64,000 nt of DNA from Natronobacterium gregoryi SP2. Lineage in GTDB: Archaea > Halobacteriota > Halobacteria > Halobacteriales > Natrialbaceae. Position 1 is the first letter of the stretch; each line of letters opens with the position of its first letter. The notes beneath the pieces were generated by a model. The model saw only the letters and a list, made by a program, of their open reading frames with translations, had not been told where the DNA came from and did not search any database. Below, piece by piece: positions 43,822 to 53,566 of this stretch. The stretch is taken from NCBI RefSeq assembly GCF_000230715.2, contig NC_019792.1, positions 310,001-374,000 of the forward strand, given 5' to 3'. The translations under genes were made by a program, and so were the position numbers.

Positions 43822-44862
43822 ATGGATGTGAATTTACGTTCGGAGTCCGAACAACCGGTTATGGAGACCCGCAAGGTACAAATGACGGGTGGATCGACGT
43901 ACACCGTTTCGCTCCCGAAAGGCTGGGCGACGGACAACGACGTCGGCTCCGGAACAGTCGTCGAACTCTACCCCGAAGACGACGCGTTACTGCTGACGCC
44001 ACAGAACGATACCGAACGCCAGGAGGGAACGCTCGACGTTTCCGATCTCGAGGGCGAGCGACTCACGAGAGCCGTGATGACGATGTACGTCAGCGGTTTC
44101 GACATCATTCGCCTCGAGGCCGGCCGGATTACGACGAGTCAACGCCGAGCGATCAGGGACGCGACCCAGAGTCTCGTCGGGGTGGAAGTACTCGAGGAGA
44201 CGACAGACAGCGTCGTCATTCAGGACCTGTTGGACTCCTCGGAGCTGTCGATCGTCAACGCCGTCAGGCGGATGCGGCTGATCGCGGCCTCGATGCTCGA
44301 GGACGCGGTGCGGGCGCTGATCGAGAACGACGACGACATCGCCTACGACGTCATCGAACGCGACGACGACGTCGACCGGCTCTGGCTCGTCGTCTCCCGG
44401 ATCTTCCGGGCGACGCTTCGCTCTCCTAGAGCAGCCGAGGAGCTGGGGGTCTCCCGCGAGGACTGTTTCGATTTCCACTCGAGTGCCCGCCAACTCGAGC
44501 GAGTCGCGGATCACGCATCGAAAATCAGCCAACTCTCGCTGAAACTCGGCGGGATTCCCGACGAGGTCGCCGACGCACTCGCGGATCTACACGCCGACGC
44601 TTCGGCCGTACTCGAGAAGGCGATGGACGCGCTGTTTGCGGAGGAAACCGACGAGGCGAACCAGCTCGGCCACGCCGCTCACGAAGCCGTTCTCGAGATC
44701 GACGAACACACGCGGTACGTCGACGACATGCTCCGGGATCTCGATCCCGTTCAGGCACAGTCGCTTGGGTTGATCGTGGACTCGCTCTCTCGGAGTGCGG
44801 ACTACGGCGGCAACATCGCCGAAACGGCACTGCAAAAGGCAGCCCCCCGTCCGAGGTCCTGA
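43822..44862 (+). CDS. AbrB-domain/PhoU-domain phosphate uptake regulator
   Basis: A 346-residue regulator with an N-terminal SpoVT/AbrB DNA-binding domain (about 14-60: METRKVQMTGGSTYTVSLPK, then GWATDNDVGSGTVVELYPED) and two PhoU-like helical repeats (about 115-335). The combination is typical of haloarchaeal PhoU-type regulators that sense phosphate transport and bind DNA. It is divergent from pstS, so it likely controls the operon. Translation could instead start at the ATG at 43861. Confidence 0.88.
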   Translation: MDVNLRSESEQPVMETRKVQMTGGSTYTVSLPKGWATDNDVGSGTVVELYPEDDALLLTPQNDTERQEGTLDVSDLEGERLTRAVMTMYVSGFDIIRLEAGRITTSQRRAIRDATQSLVGVEVLEETTDSVVIQDLLDSSELSIVNAVRRMRLIAASMLEDAVRALIENDDDIAYDVIERDDDVDRLWLVVSRIFRATLRSPRAAEELGVSREDCFDFHSSARQLERVADHASKISQLSLKLGGIPDEVADALADLHADASAVLEKAMDALFAEETDEANQLGHAAHEAVLEIDEHTRYVDDMLRDLDPVQAQSLGLIVDSLSRSADYGGNIAETALQKAAPRPRS

Positions 44863-44934
44863 TCGTGTCGCCGTCTCCAGCGGACGGGTAGCCGGAAGAT
44901 AAATTTAAGCTCGGTCGGAAGTTTTCCGATACCG

Positions 44935-45399
44935 ATGATATCGAGACGCCAACTCCTCGCTGGAGGATGTTGTTCTTCTTTACTGTTTATTTCCGGCTGT
45001 ATAATGGCGAATATGGATGTCGTGGAGTACTACAAACGAGGGCATGAGGCGTACTACGACGCGGAAGAACACAGGAAGAATCGTGACTTCGAGAACGCAG
45101 TCTACCGATATCAGGTGGCGAGAGACCACTTCGACACCGCAAAGGAGTGGGCGGAGAACGAGGAAGCGAGACGGTTCTGTTACGAGGCCCGGGAGATTGC
45201 ACGCATTTACAGCGAGGCGACCGAAGACCAGATGTTCCGCGTCGACCGAGCCGACGACGGGAGCCAGTACGAGACTGCTGATCTCCAGGAGTTCATGGAC
45301 AGTGACGATCAGACGACAGTAGAAGAGTACGAGATACGGGGGACGGCGGCACTAGAACGGCGAACGCGGATTCCGTCGTGGCTCTCGGGAGGGGAGTAA
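44935..45399 (+). CDS. Tat-exported lipoprotein, unknown function
   Basis: Encodes 154 residues. The N-terminus is a twin-arginine signal with lipobox (MISRRQLLAGGCCSSLLFIS, then GC). The mature part is charged and helical, with a TPR-like rhythm (YKRGHEAYYDAEEHRKNRDF followed by ENAVYRYQVARDHFDTAKEW). A TATA-like AAATTTAAG at about 44900 is 30 nt before the ATG. Codon use matches the genome and the gene is expressed alone. No family recognised. Confidence 0.7.
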   Translation: MISRRQLLAGGCCSSLLFISGCIMANMDVVEYYKRGHEAYYDAEEHRKNRDFENAVYRYQVARDHFDTAKEWAENEEARRFCYEAREIARIYSEATEDQMFRVDRADDGSQYETADLQEFMDSDDQTTVEEYEIRGTAALERRTRIPSWLSGGE

Positions 45400-45438
45400 G
45401 AAGTCAGCTATCGCTGTCGGTTACGAAGTCGATCACCG

Positions 45439-45510
45439 ATACAGTGCTGAGCCGATTTCCGGGTGCGACCGCTTCGAGGCGCGATTACACAGGCACTGAC
45501 GGACAGTGAA
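45439..45510. repeat. Palindromic repeat, copy E1 (decayed)
   Basis: ATACAGTGCTGAGCCGATTT followed by CCGGGTGCGACCGC matches the left half of the family. The right arm is scrambled (GCACTGACGGACAGTG). It stands directly before the better-preserved copy E2, so this gap has a degenerate tandem pair. Confidence 0.5.
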
Positions 45511-45516
45511 CTGTCT

Positions 45517-45595
45517 GACATTTGCTGTCAGTTATTTCCGGGTGCGACCACGACATCCTACGGTCGCGCCGGTACATCGGTACAGCATTCCGTAT
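45517..45595. repeat. Long-armed palindromic repeat, copy E2
   Basis: The copy reads TTTGCTGTCAGTTATTTCCG to GGTACAGCATTCCGTAT. The inner arms GGGTGCGACC and GGTCGCGCC pair. The left terminus has lost ATACGG (here TGACAT). It lies between the convergent lipoprotein and S8e genes. Confidence 0.75.
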
Positions 45596-45613
45596 GCACG
45601 GATACTAACGTTT

Positions 45614-45631
45614 CCACGACTTCAGTCGTGG
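45614..45631. terminator. Perfect 8-bp hairpin between convergent genes
   Basis: CCACGACT TC AGTCGTGG is a perfect short hairpin followed by TTTT on the plus strand. It may act as a bidirectional terminator for the lipoprotein and S8e genes, or be a leftover subterminal hairpin of an IS200/IS605-type element, which in haloarchaea have similar structures. Confidence 0.4.
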
Positions 45632-45659
45632 GTTTTCGCGCTGTTTCCGCTGTAACCGG

Positions 45660-46034
45660 TCAGTCCTTGAGCAGGACGGCGTTGACCTGCCCGGTCTGTC
45701 CGGGGCGGGACATCACGCGTGCTTTTCCTTCGGAGGTCTCGATGACGGCACCTTTCGTGATGATGTTTCGGCGGACGTAGTTGGGGTTTGCCTCGTTCTC
45801 GACGACGTCTTCGATTTCGGCCGAGACGGTTTCTCCGCCCTCGTTGACGCTTGCGACGTTCGTCGCCAGCGCGCGAGTCTTGGTGTCGTTACCGCGAGCG
45901 TCGACGGTCCGGAATCGGGGCTCGCCGACCTGCGTCTCGGTCGGGAGTCGGCCGAGTTCGTTCTTTCGGCGCTTGCGGACGTTCTTCAGTCGACCACCAG
46001 TACGTTTGCGCGTAGAGCGTCCCTGGTCTTGCAT
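45660..46034 (-). CDS. rps8e: 30S ribosomal protein S8e
   Basis: Archaeal/eukaryal-specific small-subunit protein eS8, 124 residues. It starts MQDQGRSTRKRTGGRLKNVR and includes the family stretches GRLPTETQVGEPRFRTVDAR and ANPNYVRRNIITKGAVIETS, ending RVMSRPGQTGQVNAVLLKD. It stands alone, away from the S10 cluster, as is usual for this protein. Confidence 0.96.
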   Translation of the reverse strand: MQDQGRSTRKRTGGRLKNVRKRRKNELGRLPTETQVGEPRFRTVDARGNDTKTRALATNVASVNEGGETVSAEIEDVVENEANPNYVRRNIITKGAVIETSEGKARVMSRPGQTGQVNAVLLKD

Positions 46035-46221
46035 ATCCGGGAGAATGCCCGGCGACTACTTGAATGCACGCTTTCACTCCGGGCGTCCCACGGATGTCAG
46101 ATCCAGTCAGAACAGGCTAGGACAGGGCTGTATACACCGGTAACGACGCCCGCCCGCACGATCGGAAATCCGACGACGAAGACGGGAAGCGACGCGAACG
46201 GAAAATGGAAGGACAGCGTGA

Positions 46222-48477
<2,256 letters not shown>

Positions 48478-48583
48478 ATCAGGGACACTCACGGCGACCA
48501 CTAAAAACAATGTGAAGGGAGGATTCGACGCGCGTCGAACCCTCAACTCGGCGACCAACCGCGACTCGTTTCACCGAGTCGAC

Positions 48584-48592
48584 CGTTTTATA
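48584..48592 (+). promoter_or_regulatory. TATA box for coaD
   Basis: GTTTTATAC lies about 28 nt before the coaD ATG at 48617, placing the transcription start almost on the start codon, typical of leaderless haloarchaeal genes. Confidence 0.55.
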
Positions 48593-48616
48593 CGCACCGC
48601 GCCAGTCAGGAACGGT

Positions 48617-49096
48617 ATGGACGTCGCGCTTGGTGGGACGTTCGACCCCGTTCACGACGGCCACCGCAAACTGTTCGAACGGGCGTTCGAACTCGGAGAC
48701 GTGACGGTCGGACTGACGAGTGACTCCCTCGCACCGAAGACACGACAGGTCGACCGAGAGATCAGGCCCTACGACCGACGACGGGCCGACCTGGCGAACG
48801 AGCTCGAGTCGTTCGCCGACGAGTACGACCGCGCGTTCGAGATCCGACCGCTCGAGTCACCGACCGGCATCGCGACCGAGCCCCAGTTCGAGTATCTGGT
48901 CGTCTCGCCCGAGACGCGTACGGGTGGTAAGCAGATCAACGACATTCGCCGCGAGCGAGGGTACGACCCGCTCGAGGTCGTCGTCGTCCCCCACGTCCGC
49001 GCCGAAGACGACGACATCATCTCGAGTACTCGGATCGTCGAGGGAGAGATCGACGAACACGGAAACGTTCTCGACACCGACGAGAGAGCGGACTGA
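48617..49096 (+). CDS. coaD: Phosphopantetheine adenylyltransferase (archaeal type)
   Basis: Catalyses the adenylation of 4'-phosphopantetheine in coenzyme A synthesis. The 159-residue product starts MDVALGGTFDPVHDGHRKLF, with the nucleotidyltransferase motif GGTFDPVHDGH, and ends with the ISSTRI motif (DDDIISSTRIVEGEID). The start at 48617 is supported by the TATA box about 28 nt upstream. It is divergent from maeB. Confidence 0.92.
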   Translation: MDVALGGTFDPVHDGHRKLFERAFELGDVTVGLTSDSLAPKTRQVDREIRPYDRRRADLANELESFADEYDRAFEIRPLESPTGIATEPQFEYLVVSPETRTGGKQINDIRRERGYDPLEVVVVPHVRAEDDDIISSTRIVEGEIDEHGNVLDTDERAD

Positions 49097-49164
49097 AGTG
49101 ACTGCCGTCGATCGGTAACCGACCGTTACTATCGCGTCACCGCTGTATGCCGTGGTTACGGCTG

Positions 49165-49246
49165 CGACGGATTGGTGTAACTATTCAGTTCCGATCGGCA
49201 GAACAGGGTCGGCACTCGCCAGTCATTGACGACAGTAAACCGCCTG
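49165..49246. repeat. Palindromic repeat, copy F (diverged, tandem with G)
   Basis: Starts ACGGATTGGTGTAACTATTC and ends GACGACAGTAAACCGCCTGAT. The outer arms fit the family, and the start resembles copy A at 11315. Inner arms GTTCCGATCGGC and GGTCGGCAC are only partly complementary. Copy G begins at the next base. Confidence 0.6.
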
Positions 49247-49328
49247 ATACGGATTCCTGTACCGATTTACCGGCGCAACCGCCGCCCGGGTCGCGGTTGT
49301 GCCGGAAATGACCTACAGTAAACCGTAT
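49247..49328. repeat. Long-armed palindromic repeat, copy G
   Basis: An 82-bp copy from ATACGGATTCCTGTACCGAT to CTACAGTAAACCGTAT. The inner arms CCGGCGCAACCGC and GCGGTTGTGCCGG are fully complementary around a short loop. It abuts copy F on its left with no spacer. Confidence 0.88.
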
Positions 49329-49369
49329 GAGACCGTCTGTCGATGGTGGGGCCCGTCAGCGACGATTAT

Positions 49370-49406
49370 CCCTCTCCCCACCCCTACCCCTACCCCTACC
49401 CCTACC
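49370..49406 (-). repeat. G-rich hexamer tandem (GGGGTA)n at the end of the TFB-like gene
   Basis: On the minus strand the stop codon of the next gene is the first of a (TAGGGG) tandem: four TAG triplets in frame, separated by GGG, followed by GGGTGGGGAGAGGG. At least five runs of four or more G could form a G-quadruplex in the mRNA 3' region or DNA. The period is exactly six. Confidence 0.85.
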
Positions 49407-49710
49407 AGCCGGGTGGCTCGAGTCCTGCGGTCTCCAGGACGGCTTTCCAGCGCGACTGGATCGAGAGTCGGGAGACGTCTGCGGCGTCGGCGACCGCGCC
49501 TTGACTCACCCCGTCGCCGGCGACGAGCGACCCGGCGTAGATACTCGCCGCGAGGACGGCCCGTTTCGATCGGTCTGCTTCGGGCACGTCCGCGAGGAAG
49601 AGGTCGGTCGCATACGACCGCGTCTCGCTCGACAACTCGAGTCGGTCGGCGATCCGGTCGAGTTCCTCGAGCCAGGGTTCGTACTCGATGTGGTCTCTGG
49701 CGCTGTGCAT
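49402..49710 (-). CDS. Short TFIIB-like cyclin-fold protein
   Basis: Encodes 102 residues starting MHSARDHIEYEPWLEELDRI. It resembles one cyclin-like repeat of transcription factor B (LAASIYAGSLVAGDGVSQGA followed by VADAADVSRLSIQSRWKAVL). The zinc ribbon and the second repeat of a full TFB (about 320 residues) are missing. Haloarchaea have many full-length TFBs; such short relatives are conserved but uncharacterised, and may modulate TFB or bind DNA alone. Its stop lies in the G-rich tandem. Confidence 0.65.
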   Translation of the reverse strand: MHSARDHIEYEPWLEELDRIADRLELSSETRSYATDLFLADVPEADRSKRAVLAASIYAGSLVAGDGVSQGAVADAADVSRLSIQSRWKAVLETAGLEPPGW

Positions 49711-49963
49711 ACGCGACGTATCCGTTCTGTCGAAATAAATCCGTGGGCGACCTGTTTCTATCGGTCGGTCGACCGTTCCGCTCGGCCAATACGGTGCTAC
49801 TCGGTCCAACAGTCAGCGACGAACGAGTATGTAACCCAGCCGTTCTCTCCTGATTTCACTAGGTAGAAGCTACTAAAGTGGGGCGACGCCGAACGGACAG
49901 ACAACCACCGGTAGCCGACTCCGCGACCGCCGCCCGACTCCGGTCACGGCGGGACACAGTCAC
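49711..49963. other. Divergent spacer between the TFB-like gene and a small zinc-finger-like gene
   Basis: The left end holds an AT-rich TATA candidate for the minus gene (GAAATAAAT, 49730-49738). For the plus gene, CACTAGGTAGAAGCTAC at 49857-49873 is the least GC-rich part. No gene seen. Confidence 0.35.
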
Positions 49964-50137
49964 ATGAAAGAACCAACCTGCAAACTCGTCTGTACCGGCT
50001 GCGGGCTCGAGATGCCCTATCGGGATCGAGCGCTGGCGGAGCAGGCCGCAGAGCTCCACCAGTTGCGCGATCCTGAGCACGTGACGTTTATCGTTCCGCC
50101 TGACTGGTCTCCGGAGGAGCCGGTCAAACATCAGTGA
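49964..50137 (+). CDS. Small Cys/His haloarchaeal protein (57 residues)
   Basis: A short ORF reading MKEPTCKLVCTGCGLEMPYR, then ALAEQAAELHQLRDPEHVTF and ending WSPEEPVKHQ. It has a C-x2-C knuckle and two distal histidines (H-x6-H), a spacing suggestive of a small zinc finger, like several haloarchaeal mini-proteins. Codon usage is native. It precedes the tRNA-Leu gene. Confidence 0.65.
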   Translation: MKEPTCKLVCTGCGLEMPYRDRALAEQAAELHQLRDPEHVTFIVPPDWSPEEPVKHQ

Positions 50138-50185
50138 CCGCAGGATCGACAGGTTCTTACTCGATTCGTGAAAAAGGGGAGGCGA

Positions 50186-50270
50186 GCGCGGGTAGCCAAG
50201 CTAGGCCAACGGCGCAGCGCTTAGGACGCTGTCCTGTAGAGGTCCGCCGGTTCGAATCCGGTCCCGCGCA
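50186..50270 (+). tRNA. tRNA-Leu (anticodon TAG)
   Basis: An 85-nt tRNA. The acceptor stem GCGCGGG pairs with CCCGCGC, with discriminator A. The D loop contains AGCTAGGCC, the anticodon loop is CTTAGGA (anticodon TAG, reading CTA/CTG-type Leu codons), and there is a long leucine-type variable arm (GTCCTGTAGAGGTC). The T loop is GGTTCGAATCC. CCA is not encoded, and there is no intron. Confidence 0.95.
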
Positions 50271-50426
50271 CTGAACGAGTTTTCGAGCGAAGCGAGAAAA
50301 CGACGCGAGCACCACCGTCGAATCCACTCCCGCTCTTCGATTTCTTTCCTCGAAATTCACGACAAAATCAGACACCTGTCGGACGGCCCATAACGCTTAT
50401 TCCAGCGGGCACAGGTTGTATGATCA

Positions 50427-51239
50427 ATGGACGGGTTAGACGACGTGTTCGGTGATCTCTTCTCGAGCGTCGACGGTGTCATGCTGTTCTCACCGAGTGG
50501 CTCCTACTACGAGCGATTCGCAGCGGTCGAAGACATCGACGTGATCGTCGTCGGCACGGAAGACGAGGTCGGCGCGGAGACGTTCGTCGAACTGCCGCTT
50601 GCCTTCGACGACGTTGCGGATCGAATCAAGTTCGGCATCGAGGGAGCCCTCGAGCAGGAAGTGATCGAGGACGGCGACGAGTTGGCCTGTGCCACGCGAG
50701 TGTTCGCCGACGAGATCGACACGATCTCTCGAGTTCGTGCGAGCGCAGACGACCACTCGGGCATTTACGATCTGTTCGCCAAATCGCGTGCCGATCCAGG
50801 CGTTATCAAGTCCGTCCTCGAGTTGGCGATCGAACTCGGCAAGAAAGGCCAGAAGGGCAAACCTGTCGGTGCGCTGTTCGTGGTCGGCGACGCAGGCAAA
50901 GTAATGAACAAGTCTCGACCGCTGTCGTACAATCCGTTCGAGAAATCCCACGTTCACGTCGGCGATCCGATCGTCAACGTGATGCTCAAGGAGTTCTCGC
51001 GACTCGACGGTGCGTTTATCATCTCGGACGCCGGCAAGATCGTCTCAGCGTACCGGTATCTCGAGCCCTCGGCCGAAGGGATCGACATCCCGAAAGGACT
51101 GGGTGCGAGACACATGGCTGCCGGTGCGGTTACCCGGGATACGAACGCGATCGCGATCGTCCTCTCCGAGAGCGACGGGCTTGTGCGCGCGTTCAAGGGC
51201 GGTGAACTGATTCTGGAGGTCGATCCGGAGGCGTACTGA
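50427..51239 (+). CDS. dacZ: Diadenylate cyclase (c-di-AMP synthase)
   Basis: Makes the second messenger c-di-AMP from two ATP. The 270-residue protein ends with a DAC domain carrying the DGA motif (LDGAFIISDAGK, 194-196) and the RHR-equivalent GARHMAAGAVTRDT (228-232), as in archaeal DacZ. The N-terminal half (1-130) is the archaea-specific domain. It is one base before the MscS-family gene on the same strand, so a shared transcript is likely. The call is supported by both signature motifs. Confidence 0.93.
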   Translation: MDGLDDVFGDLFSSVDGVMLFSPSGSYYERFAAVEDIDVIVVGTEDEVGAETFVELPLAFDDVADRIKFGIEGALEQEVIEDGDELACATRVFADEIDTISRVRASADDHSGIYDLFAKSRADPGVIKSVLELAIELGKKGQKGKPVGALFVVGDAGKVMNKSRPLSYNPFEKSHVHVGDPIVNVMLKEFSRLDGAFIISDAGKIVSAYRYLEPSAEGIDIPKGLGARHMAAGAVTRDTNAIAIVLSESDGLVRAFKGGELILEVDPEAY

Positions 51240-51240
51240 C

Positions 51241-52005
51241 ATGGAGTGGCAGACGTTCCTCGAGGAACCGGCGGTCATCGCCGCTGCGGTGCTTGCCCTC
51301 GGGCTCGTCGCCGGCTATCTGGTCGGGCGACTCAACAACGAGTTGCTCACGGCTGCGGGTGTCCCGGACGCAGTAGAGGGGACTCCGTTCGAGCGGACGG
51401 CGCAGTCGATCGGCACTTCGACGGTCGAAATTGTCGCCCGGCTGAGTTCGTGGTTCATCTACGGGATCGCGGTCTTGACGGCGATCCACATCGCGCAGCT
51501 ACTGGATACTGACATGTTCTGGTTTCGCGTCGTCGATTTCATCCCGCAACTGTTCGTGGCGGTGTTGGTGCTCATCCTCGGCTTTATCATCGCGGACAAG
51601 TCGGAACTGATCGTCAGCGAGTATCTTCGCGGTGTAAAGCTACCCGAAGTCTCGCTGCTGCCGAAACTCGTCAAGTACTCGGTTCTCTACGTTACATTCA
51701 TCATCGCCCTGGCCCAGATCGGCATCCACGTCCTGGCGCTTTTGATCCTGCTTGCGATCTACACCGGCGGACTCGTCGTCGTCTTTGTCGTCGCCTTCAA
51801 AGGATTCCTTATCTCGAGTGCGGCGGGAATCTACCTGCTTCTCGAACAGCCTTACAGCATCGGCGACGAGATCGAGATCGGCGACCAGTCGGGGATCGTT
51901 CAGGAGGTCGATCTCTTCGTGACGAAGATCGAGAACGACTCCAAGGAGTACATCGTTCCGAATCGGAAGGTCTTCGAGGACGGGATCGTTCGCCTTCGAG
52001 AGTAG
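51241..52005 (+). CDS. MscS-family mechanosensitive channel
   Basis: A small-conductance mechanosensitive channel that releases solutes under hypo-osmotic stress. The 254-residue protein has four or five membrane helices; the pore-lining one is GLVVVFVVAFKGFLISSAAG. The MscS beta domain carries YSIGDEIEIGDQSGIVQEVD and ends at EYIVPNRKVFEDGIVRLRE, with little C-terminal cage. It is linked to dacZ, so c-di-AMP and osmoprotection may be coupled. Confidence 0.87.
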   Translation: MEWQTFLEEPAVIAAAVLALGLVAGYLVGRLNNELLTAAGVPDAVEGTPFERTAQSIGTSTVEIVARLSSWFIYGIAVLTAIHIAQLLDTDMFWFRVVDFIPQLFVAVLVLILGFIIADKSELIVSEYLRGVKLPEVSLLPKLVKYSVLYVTFIIALAQIGIHVLALLILLAIYTGGLVVVFVVAFKGFLISSAAGIYLLLEQPYSIGDEIEIGDQSGIVQEVDLFVTKIENDSKEYIVPNRKVFEDGIVRLRE

Positions 52006-52061
52006 TTGTTCGCTCCGTCCCGATGGGACCGCGTCCGCTCCTCCGCGTCGGTCGAGGAGTA

Positions 52062-52130
52062 AGACGGATTGCTGTAACGAGTAACTGGTGTAACCGCAGG
52101 ACGATTCGCGGTTGCACCGCGACTGAACCG
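52062..52130. repeat. Palindromic repeat, copy H (right end lost)
   Basis: AGACGGATTGCTGTAACGAG is followed by the paired core TAACCGCAGG...GCGGTTGCACC. Beyond about 52130 the right terminal arm is missing. It lies between the MscS gene and the convergent uridine phosphorylase gene. Confidence 0.65.
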
Positions 52131-52220
52131 GGTCGAACGCATTCGGTTCCACAATCACTGCATCCTCGACCGATCAGCCGCCCCAGAGTCCTGTCTTCGC
52201 TATCGGGTCACTATCGCGTC

Positions 52221-53048
52221 TCAGACATCCTCGAGCGAGAGGCCAGCGTGCCAGCAGTCGACGCCGGCCTCGCGTTTGACGTCGTCCATCTTCGCAAGCA
52301 GGTGGGTCGCGAGCGTCGCCGTCTCGGCAGCACGCGATTCGCCTTCGGTTCTGAACTCGCCGGTTTCGCGGTTCGCGTAGACGGAACAGACCGCACCGGC
52401 CCGCAGGCCGTAGAGATTCGCCAGCGTCATGATGGCGCTTGCTTCCATTTCGATGTTCTTGACGTTCGCGTCCCTGAGCTGGTCGACGAGTTCCTCGGAG
52501 CCGGCGGCCTCGAACCCGTCGTAGCCGGGGCGACCCTGGCCGGCGTAGAAGGAGTCGGCACTCATCGTGACGCCAGTGTGGTAGTCGTACCCCAGCCGTT
52601 CGGCCGCCGCGATGAGTGCACTGACGACTTCGTGGTCTGCGGTCGCGGGATAGTCCTCCCGGACGTACTCGTCGCTGGTCCCCTCCTGGCGGACGCCCCC
52701 GGTCGTGATCACGAGATCGCCGACGTCCATCTCGGACTGGAGCGCACCACAGGAACCCACCCGGATGAACGTGTCACAGCCCACGCGCGCCAGTTCCTCG
52801 ACGGCGATGGCGGCCGAGGGACTCCCGATGCCGGTCGAAGTCACCGAGATCGGCGTCCCCTCGTACGTGCCCGTCGCCGTCCGGTACTCGCGATGGTGGG
52901 CACGGACCTCGTGGTCGGCCCAGTGAGTGACGATCTTCTCGAGGCGTTCCGGGTTGCCCGGCAGGAGAACGGTGTCTGCGACGTCTTCGGGGCCGACCTC
53001 GAGGTGGTACTGTACGTCCGCGTTTGGGTCTTCGCTGTCGCCGGTCAT
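52221..53048 (-). CDS. udp: Uridine phosphorylase (nucleoside phosphorylase family)
   Basis: Phosphorolyses uridine or related nucleosides to base plus ribose 1-phosphate. The 275-residue product starts MTGDSEDPNADVQYHLEVGP. It has VLLPGNPERLEKIVTHW, the phosphate-binding arginine in HREYRTATGTYEGTPISVTS, GCDTFIRVGSCGALQ and the metal/ribose region NIEMEASAIMTLANLYGLRA. The start at 53048 fits homologues; the long open frame upstream is not protein-like. It lies near cytidine deaminase and a phosphomutase. Confidence 0.88.
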   Translation of the reverse strand: MTGDSEDPNADVQYHLEVGPEDVADTVLLPGNPERLEKIVTHWADHEVRAHHREYRTATGTYEGTPISVTSTGIGSPSAAIAVEELARVGCDTFIRVGSCGALQSEMDVGDLVITTGGVRQEGTSDEYVREDYPATADHEVVSALIAAAERLGYDYHTGVTMSADSFYAGQGRPGYDGFEAAGSEELVDQLRDANVKNIEMEASAIMTLANLYGLRAGAVCSVYANRETGEFRTEGESRAAETATLATHLLAKMDDVKREAGVDCWHAGLSLEDV

Positions 53049-53076
53049 TCGACGCGGACGGTTCGCGCCGACGGCG

Positions 53077-53083
53077 TATATAA
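53077..53083 (+). promoter_or_regulatory. TATATAA box before a decayed gene
   Basis: TATATAA stands about 32 bases before the ATA that begins the protein-like frame at 53111. This is the spacing expected for a leaderless haloarchaeal transcript and suggests that the region once held a plus-strand gene. Confidence 0.5.
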
Positions 53084-53110
53084 CTGCAGGACGCGCGTAC
53101 GCTCGGTACG

Positions 53111-53486
53111 ATACGCGAAACGCTGGCGGACACGCACGTCGTTGCCGTCCAGCACGACCCGGGAACCGATCGAGACGACGCTTTCCGGCGTCGTTCGGAA
53201 CACGGAACGTGGGTCCACGGCGCAGTCGACGAGAACCGGCGGGCACCCGGATCGCCGACGGAGCTGCTCGAGACAGCCACGGACGCCGAGAACGAGTTGC
53301 AACTGTCGGGGCTGTGTGCCGAGACGGGACACGATGTGGCCTGGGATCGGGCGGGGGTCGACGAGGCGTGGCGCCCCCACTTCGAGACACAGAGAATTCG
53401 AGACACCGAAACCTCGAGCGAAGCCCAGGAGCGAAGAGTTGACCGACCGGCTCGAGGCAGGTGAGTGGCTGGCGCTGGTCTGGTAG
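53111..53486 (+). pseudogene. Decayed or frameshifted haloarchaeal gene, unknown function
   Basis: A native-looking acidic frame runs from 53111: (I)RETLADTHVVAVQHDPGTDR, then GTWVHGAVDENRRAPGSPTE, ATDAENELQLSGLCAETGHD and WRPHFETQRIRDTETSSEAQ. It then shifts frame near 53430 to SEELTDRLEAGEWLALVW with a stop at 53484. There is no normal start codon; ATA stands where ATG is expected after the TATATAA box. A lost start plus a frameshift indicates decay, unless there are sequencing errors. No family recognised. Confidence 0.5.
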
Positions 53487-53566
53487 GAGCCCATGGAGAC
53501 AAAGTGGTTTCCCCGGTCGATTCTCCGGGCACGGCTCGGAGAACGACGCTCGGCAGGAGTAGCGAA

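Noticed and set aside
50157-50375. Minus-strand ORF containing GPDSNRR
   Set aside because: This is the well-known artefact of translating a tRNA gene; it lies across tRNA-Leu.
52023-53486. 487-codon plus-strand frame
   Set aside because: Most of it is antisense to uridine phosphorylase; only its last part (from about 53430) belongs to the decayed gene reported.
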